Assembly (NCBI RefSeq): GCF_029433295.1 | Contig: NZ_JAQTHV010000001.1 | Coordinates: forward strand, 558,001-622,000 | From: Bifidobacterium sp. ESL0784 | Lineage (GTDB): Bacteria; Actinomycetota; Actinomycetes; Actinomycetales; Bifidobacteriaceae | Direction of reading: 5' to 3' | DNA: 64,000 nt | Part shown: positions 27,501 to 38,000 of the stretch, piece by piece | How positions within the stretch are numbered: the first letter of the stretch is position 1 | Layout of the letters: the number at the start of each line of letters is the position of its first letter | The notes under the pieces: model-generated | What the model saw: only the letters and a program-made list of their open reading frames with translations | The model's database searches: none | Told to the model about the DNA's origin: nothing | Translations under genes and position numbers: made by a program

Positions 27501-28567
27501 AAGAAAATGATAAGGTTACCGCAACTTTGAAGGATGCTCAGGCCGGAACCATTGCTGTCGATTCAGTAGCAAAAGCTTCGAATGCAATGGTCTCCAATGC
27601 TTCGCAATCGGCCGGCCCGACCCCCGATTTCTCGAAGTTCAAGCCTTCGAACGCTTTGCTCAAGCAACGCGAATGGAAAAGCCGGATTATGGCCGGTGTC
27701 ATCGGGCTCGCGTTCGTCATCGCCATGATTCCGCTGATTTCCTTGCTCTGGACCACCATCGCGCGGGGCGTCAAGCGGCTCAATTTGAATTTCCTTACGT
27801 TCAACATGTCCGGTGTGATCGGCGGCATGCCCACGCCTTCCGGCGGCCACGGCGGCATCGAGCACGCCATCATTGGCACGCTTGAGGTCACGCTCGGCGC
27901 GATGCTGATTTCCGTGCCGGTCGGCCTGATGTGCGCGATCTATTTGACCGAATATGCGCGTGGCAGCAAATTTGCCAAGGCCATCTCGCTGCTGGTCAAC
28001 GTGATGAGCGGCATTCCTTCCATCGTCGCCGGCCTGTTCGCCTTCTCGCTCTTCGCGATTCTGATGGGACCGGGCGTTTCCAACGGTTTCGAGGGCTCGG
28101 TCGCGCTTTCGATTCTTATGATTCCGACGGTTGTCAATTCCAGCGTGGAGATGCTGCGGATCGTTCCCGACGACCTGCGCGAGGCCTCGTACGCGCTCGG
28201 CGTCACTAAATCCCGAACCATCGTCAAGGTCGTGCTGCGAACGGCACTGCCCGGCATTGTCTCCGGTGTCATCCTCGCCATCGCGCGTGTGATTGGCGAA
28301 ACCGCACCCCTTCTGATGACCGCCGGATTCATCGTCACCACCAACTGGAACCTCTTCAGCGGCCAGATGACCACGCTGCCGGTCTTCGTCTACCAGGAAT
28401 ACAGCAAGATGTCCGTGACCTGCCCGCCGAACGCCGGCCCGGGCTGCGTCGCCTCCATCCCATCCGAACGTTCGTGGGCTGCGGCGCTCGTGCTCATTGC
28501 CATCGTCCTGGTCCTGAACCTCGTCGGCCGCCTGGTCCAGCACCTCTTCAGCGTGGAGGCGAAATGA
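27497..28567 (+). CDS. pstA: Phosphate ABC transporter permease PstA
   Basis: A 356-residue permease with a long hydrophilic N-terminus (about 55 residues) and six membrane segments. The permease loop is LREASYALGVTKSRT (about 230-244). GGGAGG lies within the end of pstC just before ATG. It pairs with PstC to form the phosphate channel. Confidence 0.93.
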   Translation: MKENDKVTATLKDAQAGTIAVDSVAKASNAMVSNASQSAGPTPDFSKFKPSNALLKQREWKSRIMAGVIGLAFVIAMIPLISLLWTTIARGVKRLNLNFLTFNMSGVIGGMPTPSGGHGGIEHAIIGTLEVTLGAMLISVPVGLMCAIYLTEYARGSKFAKAISLLVNVMSGIPSIVAGLFAFSLFAILMGPGVSNGFEGSVALSILMIPTVVNSSVEMLRIVPDDLREASYALGVTKSRTIVKVVLRTALPGIVSGVILAIARVIGETAPLLMTAGFIVTTNWNLFSGQMTTLPVFVYQEYSKMSVTCPPNAGPGCVASIPSERSWAAALVLIAIVLVLNLVGRLVQHLFSVEAK

Positions 28568-28737
28568 AAAAATGTCGTTTACCTTGCAGCTGCGGGGTCA
28601 ACGGTCAAATTCGGTAGGTTATCGGTCGAATAATCGGGTAAACGGTAATCGAGCAAATCAAAAATAACGAGTCTTATTCTAGATCGTAAAAATCAACAGC
28701 ATTATCGAAAATGTAATTAACGAGAAAGCGAGTCATC

Positions 28738-29517
28738 ATGGGCCAACGCATCGATGTCGAACATCTCAACGTCTACTACGGCGATTTCCTGGCCGTCCAG
28801 GACGTCAACCTCAACATTCAGGCCAACAAGGTCACCGCTTTCATCGGCCCGTCCGGCTGCGGTAAATCTACGGTCCTGCGCACGCTCGACCGCATGCACG
28901 AGATTACGCCGGGCGCGCGCGTCGAGGGCAAGGTGCTGCTCGACGGCCACGACCTTTACGCCAAAGGCGTCGACCCGGTGGCCGTGCGCCGCGACGTGGG
29001 CATGGTCTTCCAGAAGGCCAACCCGTTCCCGACCATGTCCATACGCGAGAACGTCTTGGCCGGCATTCGCCTCAACAACCGGCACATTTCCAAGTCCGAC
29101 GCCGACGAGCTGGTGGAATGGGCCCTGCGCGGGGCGAACCTCTGGAACGAGGTCAAAGACAGGCTCGACAAGCCGGGTATTGGACTTTCCGGCGGTCAGC
29201 AGCAGCGCCTGTGCATCGCCCGCGCCGTCGCCGTCCACCCGCAGGTGCTGCTGATGGACGAACCGTGCTCCGCCCTCGACCCGATCTCCACGCTTGCCGT
29301 CGAGGATCTGATCAACGAGCTCAAGCGCGACTACACCATTGTCATTGTCACGCACAACATGCAGCAGGCCGCGCGCGTGGCCGACTACACCGCTTTCTTC
29401 AACCTCAAGGCCGTCGGCAAGCCCGGCCACCTCGAGTATTTCTCCGACACCACCACGATGTTCAACAACCCCCAAAACGAGGAGGCCGAGCGCTATATCT
29501 CCGGCCGTTTTGGCTGA
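28738..29517 (+). CDS. pstB: Phosphate ABC transporter ATP-binding protein PstB
   Basis: A 259-residue ABC ATPase with Walker [10 protein letters not shown] (about 37-45), signature LSGGQQQR (about 150-157), Walker [14 protein letters not shown] (about 171-183) and the switch His in IVTHNMQQA. It energises PstCA. It follows pstA by 170 bp, unlike the tight pstCA junction, so a separate promoter is possible. No phoU gene follows. Confidence 0.95.
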   Translation: MGQRIDVEHLNVYYGDFLAVQDVNLNIQANKVTAFIGPSGCGKSTVLRTLDRMHEITPGARVEGKVLLDGHDLYAKGVDPVAVRRDVGMVFQKANPFPTMSIRENVLAGIRLNNRHISKSDADELVEWALRGANLWNEVKDRLDKPGIGLSGGQQQRLCIARAVAVHPQVLLMDEPCSALDPISTLAVEDLINELKRDYTIVIVTHNMQQAARVADYTAFFNLKAVGKPGHLEYFSDTTTMFNNPQNEEAERYISGRFG

Positions 29518-29919
29518 GTCTCCACCTCGCACACCCAACCAGTCTAAAAAGCGCCAAAAAACTGCTCGAAAAGGTGCTTTTCCCATTGCTGTCTGCCTTA
29601 ATTGCGGAGAAAAGCACCATTCGGGGACCGATTTGGTGCTTTTCTCACTAGTCTGGGCGTCTGTTTTTCGGTTGAGTTCGGGTTGCGAAGTTTTTAGTAC
29701 AAAAGACCATCTAATCCATTAGAAAATCCGTGGCTATGACCGGTGTTATATTCGAGGTGTCCGCGTCAACGCGGGCGAGTCGCAGCAACCTCCGTATCGT
29801 CAATTCATCTATCAGCAGTTAGTGAAGTTCGTCGGTCTTGTAGTGTTGAACGCCATAAGCGCCGACCGCCCTTTTTCTGCAATCTGAATTGGCGATGCAA
29901 AACCAAGGAAGAGAGAACG
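29518..29919. other. Gap between pstB and the purine permease
   Basis: It holds palindrome locus B, then a possible structured leader: GTCCGCG/CGCGGGC hairpin near 29760-29775 and a GC-rich stem before CCCTTTTT near 29855-29876. No purine-riboswitch core could be recognised. Confidence 0.45.
29545..29646. repeat. AAAAGCAC/GTGCTTTT palindromes, locus B
   Basis: A perfect hairpin (GAGAAAAGCACC/GGTGCTTTTCTC) at 29607-29646 follows a degenerate one at 29545-29584, just after pstB. The design is the same as at 22199-22360. Confidence 0.8.
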
Positions 29920-31314
29920 ATGGACAGGTTCTTCCATCTCAAAGAAAATCACACCAACGTATCCACTGAAATCACAGCGGGCATCACCACATTCTTCGCG
30001 ATGAGTTATATCATCGTGGTCAATCCGCAAGTCTTGAGCACCACCGGCATGCCCTGGGGCGCCGTGTTCCTCGCCACCATCATCGCTTCCGTCGCAGGAA
30101 CCTTGGTTATGGGGCTTTTTGCCAACGTTCCGTATGCACAATCCGCAAGCATGGGTCTCAACGCGTTCTTCGCCTACACCGTCTGCGCCGGTCTTGGATT
30201 CACTTGGCAGGAAACGTTGTGTATGACATTCCTGTGCGGTCTGATCAACATTCTGGTCACCGTAACCTCCGTCCGTAAGCTCATCATTGCTTGCATCCCC
30301 GAATCCCTCCAGCACGCCATTGGCGGCGGCATCGGTCTGTTCGTGATGTACGTCGGCATGTTGAACGTTGGCTTCATTTCCTTCACTCCCGGTGACCCGA
30401 AAGCCGCGGCCAAAGGCGGCCCGATCCACGCGACGCCTGGCCTCTCTATGCTGAACAACCCTGAGCTCTGGGTCTTCCTCATTGGTCTGGCCATCGCTAT
30501 CGTCCTCACCCTGCTCAACGTGCGCGGCTCGCTGCTGATCTCGATTATCGCCGCCGCCGTCATCGGCATCCCCTTCGGCGTCACCACGATGTCCAATTCC
30601 GTTTCGATCGGCGCGACATTCTCGCAATTACCCACCACCTTCCTCGCGATCTTCAGCCCGCAAGGCTTCCCGGCGCTTTTCGGCAACCTCGGCCGCCTAC
30701 CCCTCGTTATTGTCACCATCTTCGCCTTCTCAATGTCCGATATGTTCGACACCATCGGCACGCTGGTCGGCACCGGCCGCAAGACCGGCATTTTCTCTGA
30801 TACTGACATCAAGAACATGGCCAACGGCCACGGCTTCAGTTCCAAGATGGACAAGGCGCTCTTCGCTGATTCCATCGCCACCTCCGTCGGTGGCCTGTTC
30901 GGCACCTCCAACATCACCACCTACGTCGAATCCTCGGCCGGCATCGCCGCGGGCGGCCGCACCGGCCTCACCTCGGTGACCGTCGCTATCTGCTTCCTCA
31001 TCTCGATGTTCCTCTCGCCGCTGGTTTCCGCCATCCCGTCCGCCGCAACCGCCGGCGTCCTGGTCGTGGTCGGCTGCATGATGGCCTCCAGCCTCAAGGA
31101 AGTCAACTGGGGCGACCTAGGTGAAGCCATCCCGGCGCTCTTTGCCTCGGTGTTCATGGCGCTCTCATACTCGATCTCCTACGGCATCGCCGCGGGCTTC
31201 ATCATGTACTGCCTTGTCAAGATCTGCAAGGGCAAGGCTCGTGAGGTGCATCCGGTGATGTGGATCGTCACCGCCCTGTTCATCCTCGACTTTGCTCTCC
31301 AGGCCGTGCTCTGA
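29920..31314 (+). CDS. NCS2 family purine permease (AzgA/PbuG-like)
   Basis: A 464-residue transporter with about 12-14 hydrophobic segments. It has the AzgA-type hallmarks: an N-terminal ITAGITTFFAMSYIIVVNP (about 18-36), QSASMGLNAFFAYTV (about 71-85) and FSMSDMFDTIGTLVG (about 271-285). These place it with adenine/guanine/hypoxanthine uptake systems rather than xanthine/uracil ones. GGAAGAGAGAAC before ATG 29920 supports the start. It stands alone. Confidence 0.88.
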   Translation: MDRFFHLKENHTNVSTEITAGITTFFAMSYIIVVNPQVLSTTGMPWGAVFLATIIASVAGTLVMGLFANVPYAQSASMGLNAFFAYTVCAGLGFTWQETLCMTFLCGLINILVTVTSVRKLIIACIPESLQHAIGGGIGLFVMYVGMLNVGFISFTPGDPKAAAKGGPIHATPGLSMLNNPELWVFLIGLAIAIVLTLLNVRGSLLISIIAAAVIGIPFGVTTMSNSVSIGATFSQLPTTFLAIFSPQGFPALFGNLGRLPLVIVTIFAFSMSDMFDTIGTLVGTGRKTGIFSDTDIKNMANGHGFSSKMDKALFADSIATSVGGLFGTSNITTYVESSAGIAAGGRTGLTSVTVAICFLISMFLSPLVSAIPSAATAGVLVVVGCMMASSLKEVNWGDLGEAIPALFASVFMALSYSISYGIAAGFIMYCLVKICKGKAREVHPVMWIVTALFILDFALQAVL

Positions 31315-31462
31315 TTGCAGTCTGTGGGTCTGTACTGACCTTGGTCTGATTGCCGGTCTCCCCTGATTGTTGGCCGAGACTGCTTGGACTGGCTGGTCAT
31401 CTGTCTGCTTGGCCATCTGACTGCCAGTCGTAGGGTTGCTTGGGCGTCCGCCTTTCCAATCG

Positions 31463-31599
31463 CGTGCTTTTCGTCGCAGTTTCTCGCAAGTTGCGACGAA
31501 AAGCACGTTTCGGACCCATTTTTCGTGCTTTTGGTCGCGTTAATGGTGAAGTTGCGACGAAAAGCATGTTTTCTGCCTACTTTTCGTGCTTTTGGTCGC
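31463..31599. repeat. GCGAC-AAAAGCAC palindromes, locus C
   Basis: GCGACGAAAAGCACG and CGTGCTTTTGGTCGC form hairpins at 31493-31538 and 31554-31599. An outward-facing half (CGTGCTTTTCGTCGC) lies at 31463-31477. The left arm of one hairpin can also pair with the preceding right arm, so alternative folds exist. Confidence 0.85.
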
Positions 31600-31699
31600 A
31601 GCGACGTTCAGCAGGGAAGTAGCGGCAACGTCCCACGGGTATTTCTGCCGCTGGTTTGCAGCGGGGCGTGTCGCGCGGTCGGGCGGCGTCCGTATACTA

Positions 31700-31860
31700 T
31701 TCATCTGTAAACCACAGACTGTTGGTTAGAGGTGCAAGCCTCTCGAAGTTTGGTTCGCCAAGCCAGCATAGGTTGAATGTCATAAGCCTCGGTAAGAGGC
31801 GGGTCGCGCAAGTGGCCGGTATGGTGCTCTGCCTATGTGCAGGGCATTTTTTGTAGGGTT
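31700..31860 (+). ncRNA. L10-type ribosomal protein leader
   Basis: The transcribed leader before rplJ has AGAGGTGCAAGCCTCT-like pairing, an internal TAAGCCTCGGTAAGAGGC region and a final terminator-like hairpin. Position and layout match the L10 leader that binds the L10(L12)4 complex and represses rplJL. Exact ends are uncertain. Confidence 0.65.
31825..31852 (+). terminator. Attenuator hairpin inside the rplJ leader
   Basis: TGCTCTGC (31825-31832) pairs with GCAGGGCA (31839-31846), followed directly by TTTTTT. An intrinsic terminator about 95 bases upstream of rplJ suggests control by premature termination. Confidence 0.7.
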
Positions 31861-31945
31861 GCGATTTCGCAGCAACGGATAAATCGCCCACAAAGCCGCA
31901 ACGTTCCGAATTTCCCAATCAATGGTCGACTCAGGAAGGAACGCC

Positions 31946-32467
31946 ATGAAAAGGCCCGAAAAGGAAGCGGTGATCGCCGAGCTTACGGATCAATTCCGTA
32001 ACGCCGATGCGGTTTACCTTACCGAGTACCGCGGGCTTACCGTTCCGCAGATTTCCGATCTGCGCGAAAAGCTAGGCCGCGATACTTCCTACTCAGTGGC
32101 TAAGAACACGCTCGCTCGCATCGCCGCCAAAGAGGCTGGGTACGAGGGCTTCGATGAAGCGCTCGCCGGCCCCTCCGCAATCACCTTCGTGAAGGGTGAT
32201 TACGTCGAGGCTGCGAAGGTCCTGCGTGACTTTGCCAAGAAAACCCCGGCCCTCGTCATCAAGGGTGGTTTCGCAGACGGAACCATGTACGATGCCGAAG
32301 GCTTCATGAAACTCGCGGATCTCGAATCTCGCGAAACCCTGCTCTCCAGGATGGCAGGCGACCTCAAGGGCTCTATGGCCAAGGCCGCTCGCACGTTCGT
32401 TGCTCTGCCTACAAAGGCCGTGCGTACGTTCGACGCCCTGCGCGAGAAGCAGGAAAAGGCCGCTTGA
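31946..32467 (+). CDS. rplJ: 50S ribosomal protein L10
   Basis: A 173-residue protein that anchors L12 dimers on the ribosomal stalk. The family N-terminus (MKRPEKEAVIAELTDQF, YLTEYRGLTVPQ) is clear. ATG 31946 was chosen because GGAAGGAAC precedes it; the frame extends 24 bases upstream without a better site. It forms an operon with rplL after about 120 bp. Confidence 0.96.
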   Translation: MKRPEKEAVIAELTDQFRNADAVYLTEYRGLTVPQISDLREKLGRDTSYSVAKNTLARIAAKEAGYEGFDEALAGPSAITFVKGDYVEAAKVLRDFAKKTPALVIKGGFADGTMYDAEGFMKLADLESRETLLSRMAGDLKGSMAKAARTFVALPTKAVRTFDALREKQEKAA

Positions 32468-32588
32468 TTTCCGCGAGGCTTTGGCCGCGTAGATTTTTAG
32501 CAGTTGTAGTGAATAATTAAAGAAATTTAAGAATTTAGGTGACGGAACCCAACAAAAAATCCGCCGCCATGATTGAAAGGAAGCCATT

Positions 32589-32972
32589 ATGGCTAAGCTC
32601 TCAAGCGATGAGCTCCTCGATGCGTTCAAGGAAATGACCCTGGTTGAACTCTCCGACTTCGTCAAGAAGTTCGAGGACGAGTTCGATGTCGAAGCTTCCG
32701 CTCCGGCTGTTGCCGTTGCCGCTGCTCCTGCCGCTGGTGCAGGTGCCGGCGAAGATGAGAAGACCGAGTTCGACGTGGTCCTCTCCTCCTTCGGCGACAA
32801 GAAGATCCAGGTCATCAAGGCCGTCAAGAACATCACCGGCAAGGGCCTGGCTGACGCCAAGGCGCTCGTCGACGGTGCTCCTGCCACCATCCTCGAGAAG
32901 GCCAAGAAGGAAGACGCCGAGAAGGCCAAGTCCGAGATCGAAGAGGCCGGCGGCTCCGTCGAACTCAAGTAG
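32589..32972 (+). CDS. rplL: 50S ribosomal protein L7/L12
   Basis: A 127-residue stalk protein: N-terminal dimerisation helices (1-35), an Ala/Gly-rich hinge (36-55) and the C-terminal factor-binding domain with KTEFDVVL and [23 protein letters not shown] precedes ATG. Confidence 0.97.
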   Translation: MAKLSSDELLDAFKEMTLVELSDFVKKFEDEFDVEASAPAVAVAAAPAAGAGAGEDEKTEFDVVLSSFGDKKIQVIKAVKNITGKGLADAKALVDGAPATILEKAKKEDAEKAKSEIEEAGGSVELK

Positions 32973-33044
32973 TTCTTTCCTTCTTGCGGATTTCGCGGCC
33001 GACGCTTTTTAGACAGTTAGCCGTTTGAATCCAAAGAAATTGTT

Positions 33045-33083
33045 ACAAACCCTGTGCGCGGAATCTCCGCTCGCAGGGTTTGT
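33045..33083 (+). terminator. Terminator of the rplJL operon
   Basis: ACAAACCCTG (33045-33054) pairs with CAGGGTTTGT (33074-33083); TCATTTTG follows. Confidence 0.75.
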
Positions 33084-33248
33084 TCATTTTGTCGGCTATC
33101 GTAGTACCTAAGGCGTGTCCTTGAAAGCAAAAGCAAGGACAGGCTCATGAGTGAGTGTTGTCAATGTCTGCCATTTTTCTGTCGGATTCAAGACAAACAT
33201 GGCACAATGGCATGAGCATGAGCAAAGTGTATATGGGGAGGCCGCAAG

Positions 33249-35045
33249 GTGTCTGATCCGCGAACGACGAAACATTGGGTCATCAAAGTCAATGGCTCCA
33301 CAAAAGTCGATGTCGGGCCCGGCGAAAACGTTGAGATCGGCCGTAGGCCTCTGCGAGCGCTTGCTGATGATGGGCATCGCCGCCTGGAGATCGACGACGA
33401 CACGCGTTCGATGTCGAAACGTCACGCGGTGTTCACGGTGGCGGCCAATGGCGGTGCTTCGGTCACCGATCTGAATTCCACCAACGGCTCGTACGTGGTC
33501 GAGGAAAAGGGCTTGCGTCCGCTGACGCCGAATCAGGATTTCATTTTGCCGGATTCGCCGATGAGATTGCAGTTCGGCGATGTTCCCGTCGATTTCGTCC
33601 GTGTCGATGTCGACGACGATGACGAAGGCGGCAACCAGATTACCGACCTGTTCGACTACGCGGTCACCGGTGCGGAAAGCGCCGATGTCGAGCCTGACCT
33701 GAACGATATGTCCGTTGACGACATACTGAATCTGCGTGCGGGGGAGCCCACCACGGCGTTCAGCGCCGCCGATGTGGCTAGCCGCATTGGGGCTTCGGCT
33801 GCCGCCAGGGCGCAGGGCAATGGTGATTCCCCGACTCCGGATGATCAGGCAGCCAAGGATGCTGCTACCAGCGCCGACGATATTGCCGCCGACACCCCGT
33901 CGCCAACCGAGGCCGGCACCAGCCAAAAACCCGAAAGCCCGCAAGCCGACCATGCCATCGACCAGATTTCGCTGAACGTGATCGCACCCGATCCGCAGGT
34001 CGAGGACGCCAAGGCGCGCGATCTGTTCAAAGACGCCATGGAGAGCGAGACCGAAGACAAAGGCGCCGAGGCAGTAAAATCTGCCCAGCCCTCCGCAACC
34101 GGCAACAAATCCACGAAACCGTCGGTGGCCGCAACCGCTCGCCTCGGCGAAAGCAAATCATCGCAGACCGGGGCACCAGTGCGGCAGGTGTCGCTGCCTT
34201 CGCGTCAAAAAGATGAGCAGATTTCCGGGGATGCCTCCCGCGTGCAACAACCGATGAATTCGTCGGTGGCAGCACAGGCGCCGACCAACGTTGATGGCGG
34301 CAATGTGGCTGCCGCTCAAGCGCAGCAGCGTCAGACCGGGCAAGTTCAGCAAGCTCAGCAGCAGCAAGCACAGAAAGCCGCGCAGCAGGTTGCCCAGCTG
34401 CAGCAGCAGGATCAGCAGGCACAGCGCCTCGCCCAGCCAGAGCAGCAGGCAAATCGGTTTGGCAGTGTAACGGGTGGTCAGGCTTCCGGCCAGACTTCAG
34501 CCGACCATGACGCTCCGGTATTCGTCGCCATGGATGAAAGCTCCCGGCAGGGCGGCGGTTCCCGTTCCCGCTCGAATCCAATCGTTGTGCAGGAACCGCA
34601 AAACGACGAGACGAAACGCAAGGCAACCGAGGAGCGCAACAAGTTCATGCCTCCGATCCGGGATGTTGTGGATTCCCCGGCGTTCGTCCAAACCCCGAAT
34701 GCCGGCGGCAGCTCGTTCGATGCGCAACAAACCTTCAAACCAGCCTTTGAGCCCGGTTCGGTGTTCGAAAAGGTGTCGAACGGCGACTTCGACCAGCCGC
34801 AGCCCGAAGTCGAAGTGGAGGGTATGAGCTCGCAGGAAGCCAAGCAAACCACGGACTTCTCGGTGCAGTTCGAAATGGCGAAGCACCCTGAGCTCCTGCC
34901 GTTCCTGGCTATGAACCCTTCGTTGTACGGCGATTTGTATGCATGGCTTTCGGCGGTGGGCAACGATGATGTCGACGCTGCGCTTTCGCAAAATTCCGGG
35001 TATATCGAGTATCGTAAAGAGGTCGGGGAGGGACGCAAACAATGA
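33249..35045 (+). CDS. FHA-domain protein with Gln-rich linker
   Basis: A 598-residue protein. Residues about 10-120 form a forkhead-associated phosphothreonine-binding domain: EIGRRP, SMSKRHAVF and DLNSTNGSYV carry the conserved Arg, Ser, His and Asn. The middle (about 150-480) is disordered, with acidic and then Gln/Ala-rich runs. A compact C-terminal segment (about 535-598, HPELLPFLAMNPSLYGDLYAW) looks like variant-leucine-repeat helices. GTG start with GGGGAGG upstream. The stop overlaps the next ATG by four bases, so it is coupled to the helicase-like protein. It probably links Ser/Thr phosphorylation to that partner (inference). Confidence 0.85.
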   Translation: MSDPRTTKHWVIKVNGSTKVDVGPGENVEIGRRPLRALADDGHRRLEIDDDTRSMSKRHAVFTVAANGGASVTDLNSTNGSYVVEEKGLRPLTPNQDFILPDSPMRLQFGDVPVDFVRVDVDDDDEGGNQITDLFDYAVTGAESADVEPDLNDMSVDDILNLRAGEPTTAFSAADVASRIGASAAARAQGNGDSPTPDDQAAKDAATSADDIAADTPSPTEAGTSQKPESPQADHAIDQISLNVIAPDPQVEDAKARDLFKDAMESETEDKGAEAVKSAQPSATGNKSTKPSVAATARLGESKSSQTGAPVRQVSLPSRQKDEQISGDASRVQQPMNSSVAAQAPTNVDGGNVAAAQAQQRQTGQVQQAQQQQAQKAAQQVAQLQQQDQQAQRLAQPEQQANRFGSVTGGQASGQTSADHDAPVFVAMDESSRQGGGSRSRSNPIVVQEPQNDETKRKATEERNKFMPPIRDVVDSPAFVQTPNAGGSSFDAQQTFKPAFEPGSVFEKVSNGDFDQPQPEVEVEGMSSQEAKQTTDFSVQFEMAKHPELLPFLAMNPSLYGDLYAWLSAVGNDDVDAALSQNSGYIEYRKEVGEGRKQ

Positions 35046-38000
35046 GCGAGACGAACCAGACAGTAAACGGCATCCAACGGATGCGCAAATGGTATGACAG
35101 CTATCGCAGCGGGTTGGTTCCTTCGCCTTTGGAGGACGTCGGACAGCTCGCCGCGCAACTCGATCTGACCCATGCCCATCCTTCCGGCATCGCCCAGCTC
35201 TTCGCCAGCGGTCACACCACCCTCGACTCCATGTTCCGCGATGCGGGGATGCTGCGTGCGGCCGGCCGTAGGCTCGAGCGTGTCCTCGACGACAAAGCCG
35301 TCAGAACGCGGTCCGCCGGGGTCGCCGAACTCTCCCTGGTGGTCGGTGTGGCCACGTGGAAAGGCAATTCCGTTCCGGTCCTGCTCTATCCGGTCGAGGT
35401 ACACCGCAAGCCGGGCGGCCGCGAAACTGATGCCGTCATCCGTTTCACTGGACATGTCAGCCTCAATCCCGCGTTCACCACCGCGATGCACGACCAGCAT
35501 GTCGATATCGACGAGACCGCCCTTTTTGATGGCAGGAACTATGCCAGCGGCACTCCCGACACCTCTTCCGTGTTCACCGCCATCACCGACGAGGTCAAGT
35601 TCGCGGTTCCGGATTTCGACATCGAACGCAATATCATCTTGGGTTGCTTCATGGACCCAGCCACCAAGATGCTCGCCGAAAGCCGCCGTATCATCGATTC
35701 CCTGGCCAAGGGCCCCAGCGGCAACACCGCCCTTGACGCATTGGCCGGCAACGCCGATGCCATCAGCGCTTTGAAGGATGCAAAACTTCCGAGTTTCAGT
35801 CCCTTCGATGCCGATCCCCACAGTGAGCACGAGGCCGGGGACGTCGACAATGTCGTGCGGTATGCCGCGAATATGGCGGCGCAGGGCCATTCGCTGTTTC
35901 TCGACGATGCCTCTGGCAACGATACGGCGCAAATCGCCGCCGCAATCGCCTCCCGCTGTATATCCGCCGGGCGGACGGTGCTTTATGTGCCAGCAGTGGC
36001 AGGGCAGAAGAAACGTTTCACCCACGAAATGGATTCCTGCCATCTGAGCAGTCGCGTGGTGGATATGGCCGATTCCAAGGCCGCGCAACAAATCGACCAG
36101 GAACTGATTGCGGCCGTCGGCTTTCAACCCGGCGCCGCTGTCGCCCGTTTCGATCAGGTCTCCGATGAGCTCGTCGGGGTGCGCTCGCGGCTGACCCGTT
36201 ACCTCGGCGATCTGCACGGGGTAAGCAAGGAGTGGGGCGTTTCCGCCTACCAGACCATCCAGAATCTGGCCAGCATTTCCGCAATGCCGAGCCATCCGGC
36301 TACGCATGTCCGCCTTTCCAATGAAACCGCGAGGGCCATCGCCCCGCATATGCAAGATTGGATCAAGAAGCTTCGCAAAGCCGGCGAATACGGCGAATTC
36401 ACTGTCGGCCCGCAGACCACGCCTTGGTACGGTGCCTCGCTTTTCACGCAAAGTGACGCGGTCAATGCCTATCAGAAGGTCGAGAATCTGCTGCAGCGCC
36501 TTCTTCCCGCAACGCGTGACCAGGTGGCGTCCGTCGCCGAAACCTGTGGGTTCCCGGTGCCGTCGACGGTACAGGAGTGGGGCCGTCAGGTCACGGTGTT
36601 GAAGAACCTGCGCCGCGTGCTCGACGTCTTCCAGCCCGAGATTTTCGAACGCGACATCGACTCGATGATTGAGGCGAGCAAGCCCAAGGCCCAGCGCAAG
36701 ACCGAGGGGACGAGCATGGGCTTCTGGGAGCGTCGTCGGCATGTCAAAGAGGCCAAGAGTCTGCTTCGGGCTGGCTCCCAGGTGGAGGACCTGCACGATG
36801 CGTTGAAGGTTGTGGACAAGCAATCGGAACAATGGCATGAAATCGTGCCTCATGGCGGATGGCCCGTGCTTCCGCCGAAGCTGGATACGATAGTTGAGAC
36901 GCAGGAAGCCCTGATGCGCGACATCACCGCTCTCGATGCCGTGCTCGCCACCACGCTTGAGGGCGGCGATCTGCAAACCGTTGACTTGGCCCGACTCGAG
37001 ACCCGACTCAAGGCGTTGTATTCCGACCGTAAGGCTCTGGATACGTTGCCGGGGCGTGCCGGCCTTGAACGCGAATTCCACGCCGTGGGGCTTGACGCGC
37101 TGATTGAAGACATGCGCAACCGCCGCGTGTCCGTGGACGGCGTGGAAGGCGAGCTTCAGCTTTCCTGGTGGACGACGGTCTTTGAGGATATCGTGCGGTC
37201 CTCGGCGATTATCTCCAACCAGGACGGTTCCGCGTTGCAGTCCGCGGCCGACCGGTTCGTGCAGGTCGATATTGATCATGTCAATTCCGTGGGGCCCATG
37301 CTTGAGCAGGAAGCCATGCGTCACCTGTGCGATATGCTTTTCTCTCACACCCAGGAGGCCAACCAGCTGCACACGTTGCTGGCCAGCAACGTGCATGTGC
37401 CGCTGAGCCATATCACCCGTGAATATCCGCAGATCCTTGCGGCGGTGAAGCCCGTCATCATGGCCACGCCTTTCACTCTTGCCGTCCTGAGCGATCCCCA
37501 GCCTATCGCCGATGTGGCCATCATCGATGCCGCCTCCCATATTCCCTCCCTTGAGTTGCTGAGCGTTTTGAGTCGTGCCAGGCGCGTGGTGGTCATCGCC
37601 CATCAATCCACCATCACCTCCGAATCGGTGAACGCCCTGGTCGCTTTGCTGCCGAAGGTCACGATTGATTCTCGGCCTGTTTGCCGCGATCCCCGGCTCT
37701 CCCTGTTCCTTTCGGCGCAGGGCTACGGCAATGCCCGCCGAGACGTGGCTGCGGAATCGGTGCAGGGCAGGGTTCGCTTCCACAGGGTCGAAGCCAACGG
37801 CGTGCCGGTGCTTGCCACGGGATTGGTGGAAAGTAGCCAGCAGGAGATCGACGAGGTCATCGCCGTCATTAAGCAACGTGCCGCCGCCTTCACCGTGGTG
37901 CCGGCCGGTTATTTGCTCGCCGTGGTCACCCTGACCCCGGTCTTCCGCACGAGGCTTGGTGCCGAATTGAAGTCCCTTTCGTTGAAGGATGAGGCCATGG

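Larger units (their letters stand above)
31315..31945. other. Gap before rplJ
   Basis: Contains palindrome locus C and the long rplJ leader; no gene seen. Confidence 0.6.

Noticed and set aside
29740-29919. Possible purine riboswitch before the NCS2 permease
   Set aside because: The conserved purine-riboswitch core and loop-loop motifs could not be found; only generic hairpins are present.
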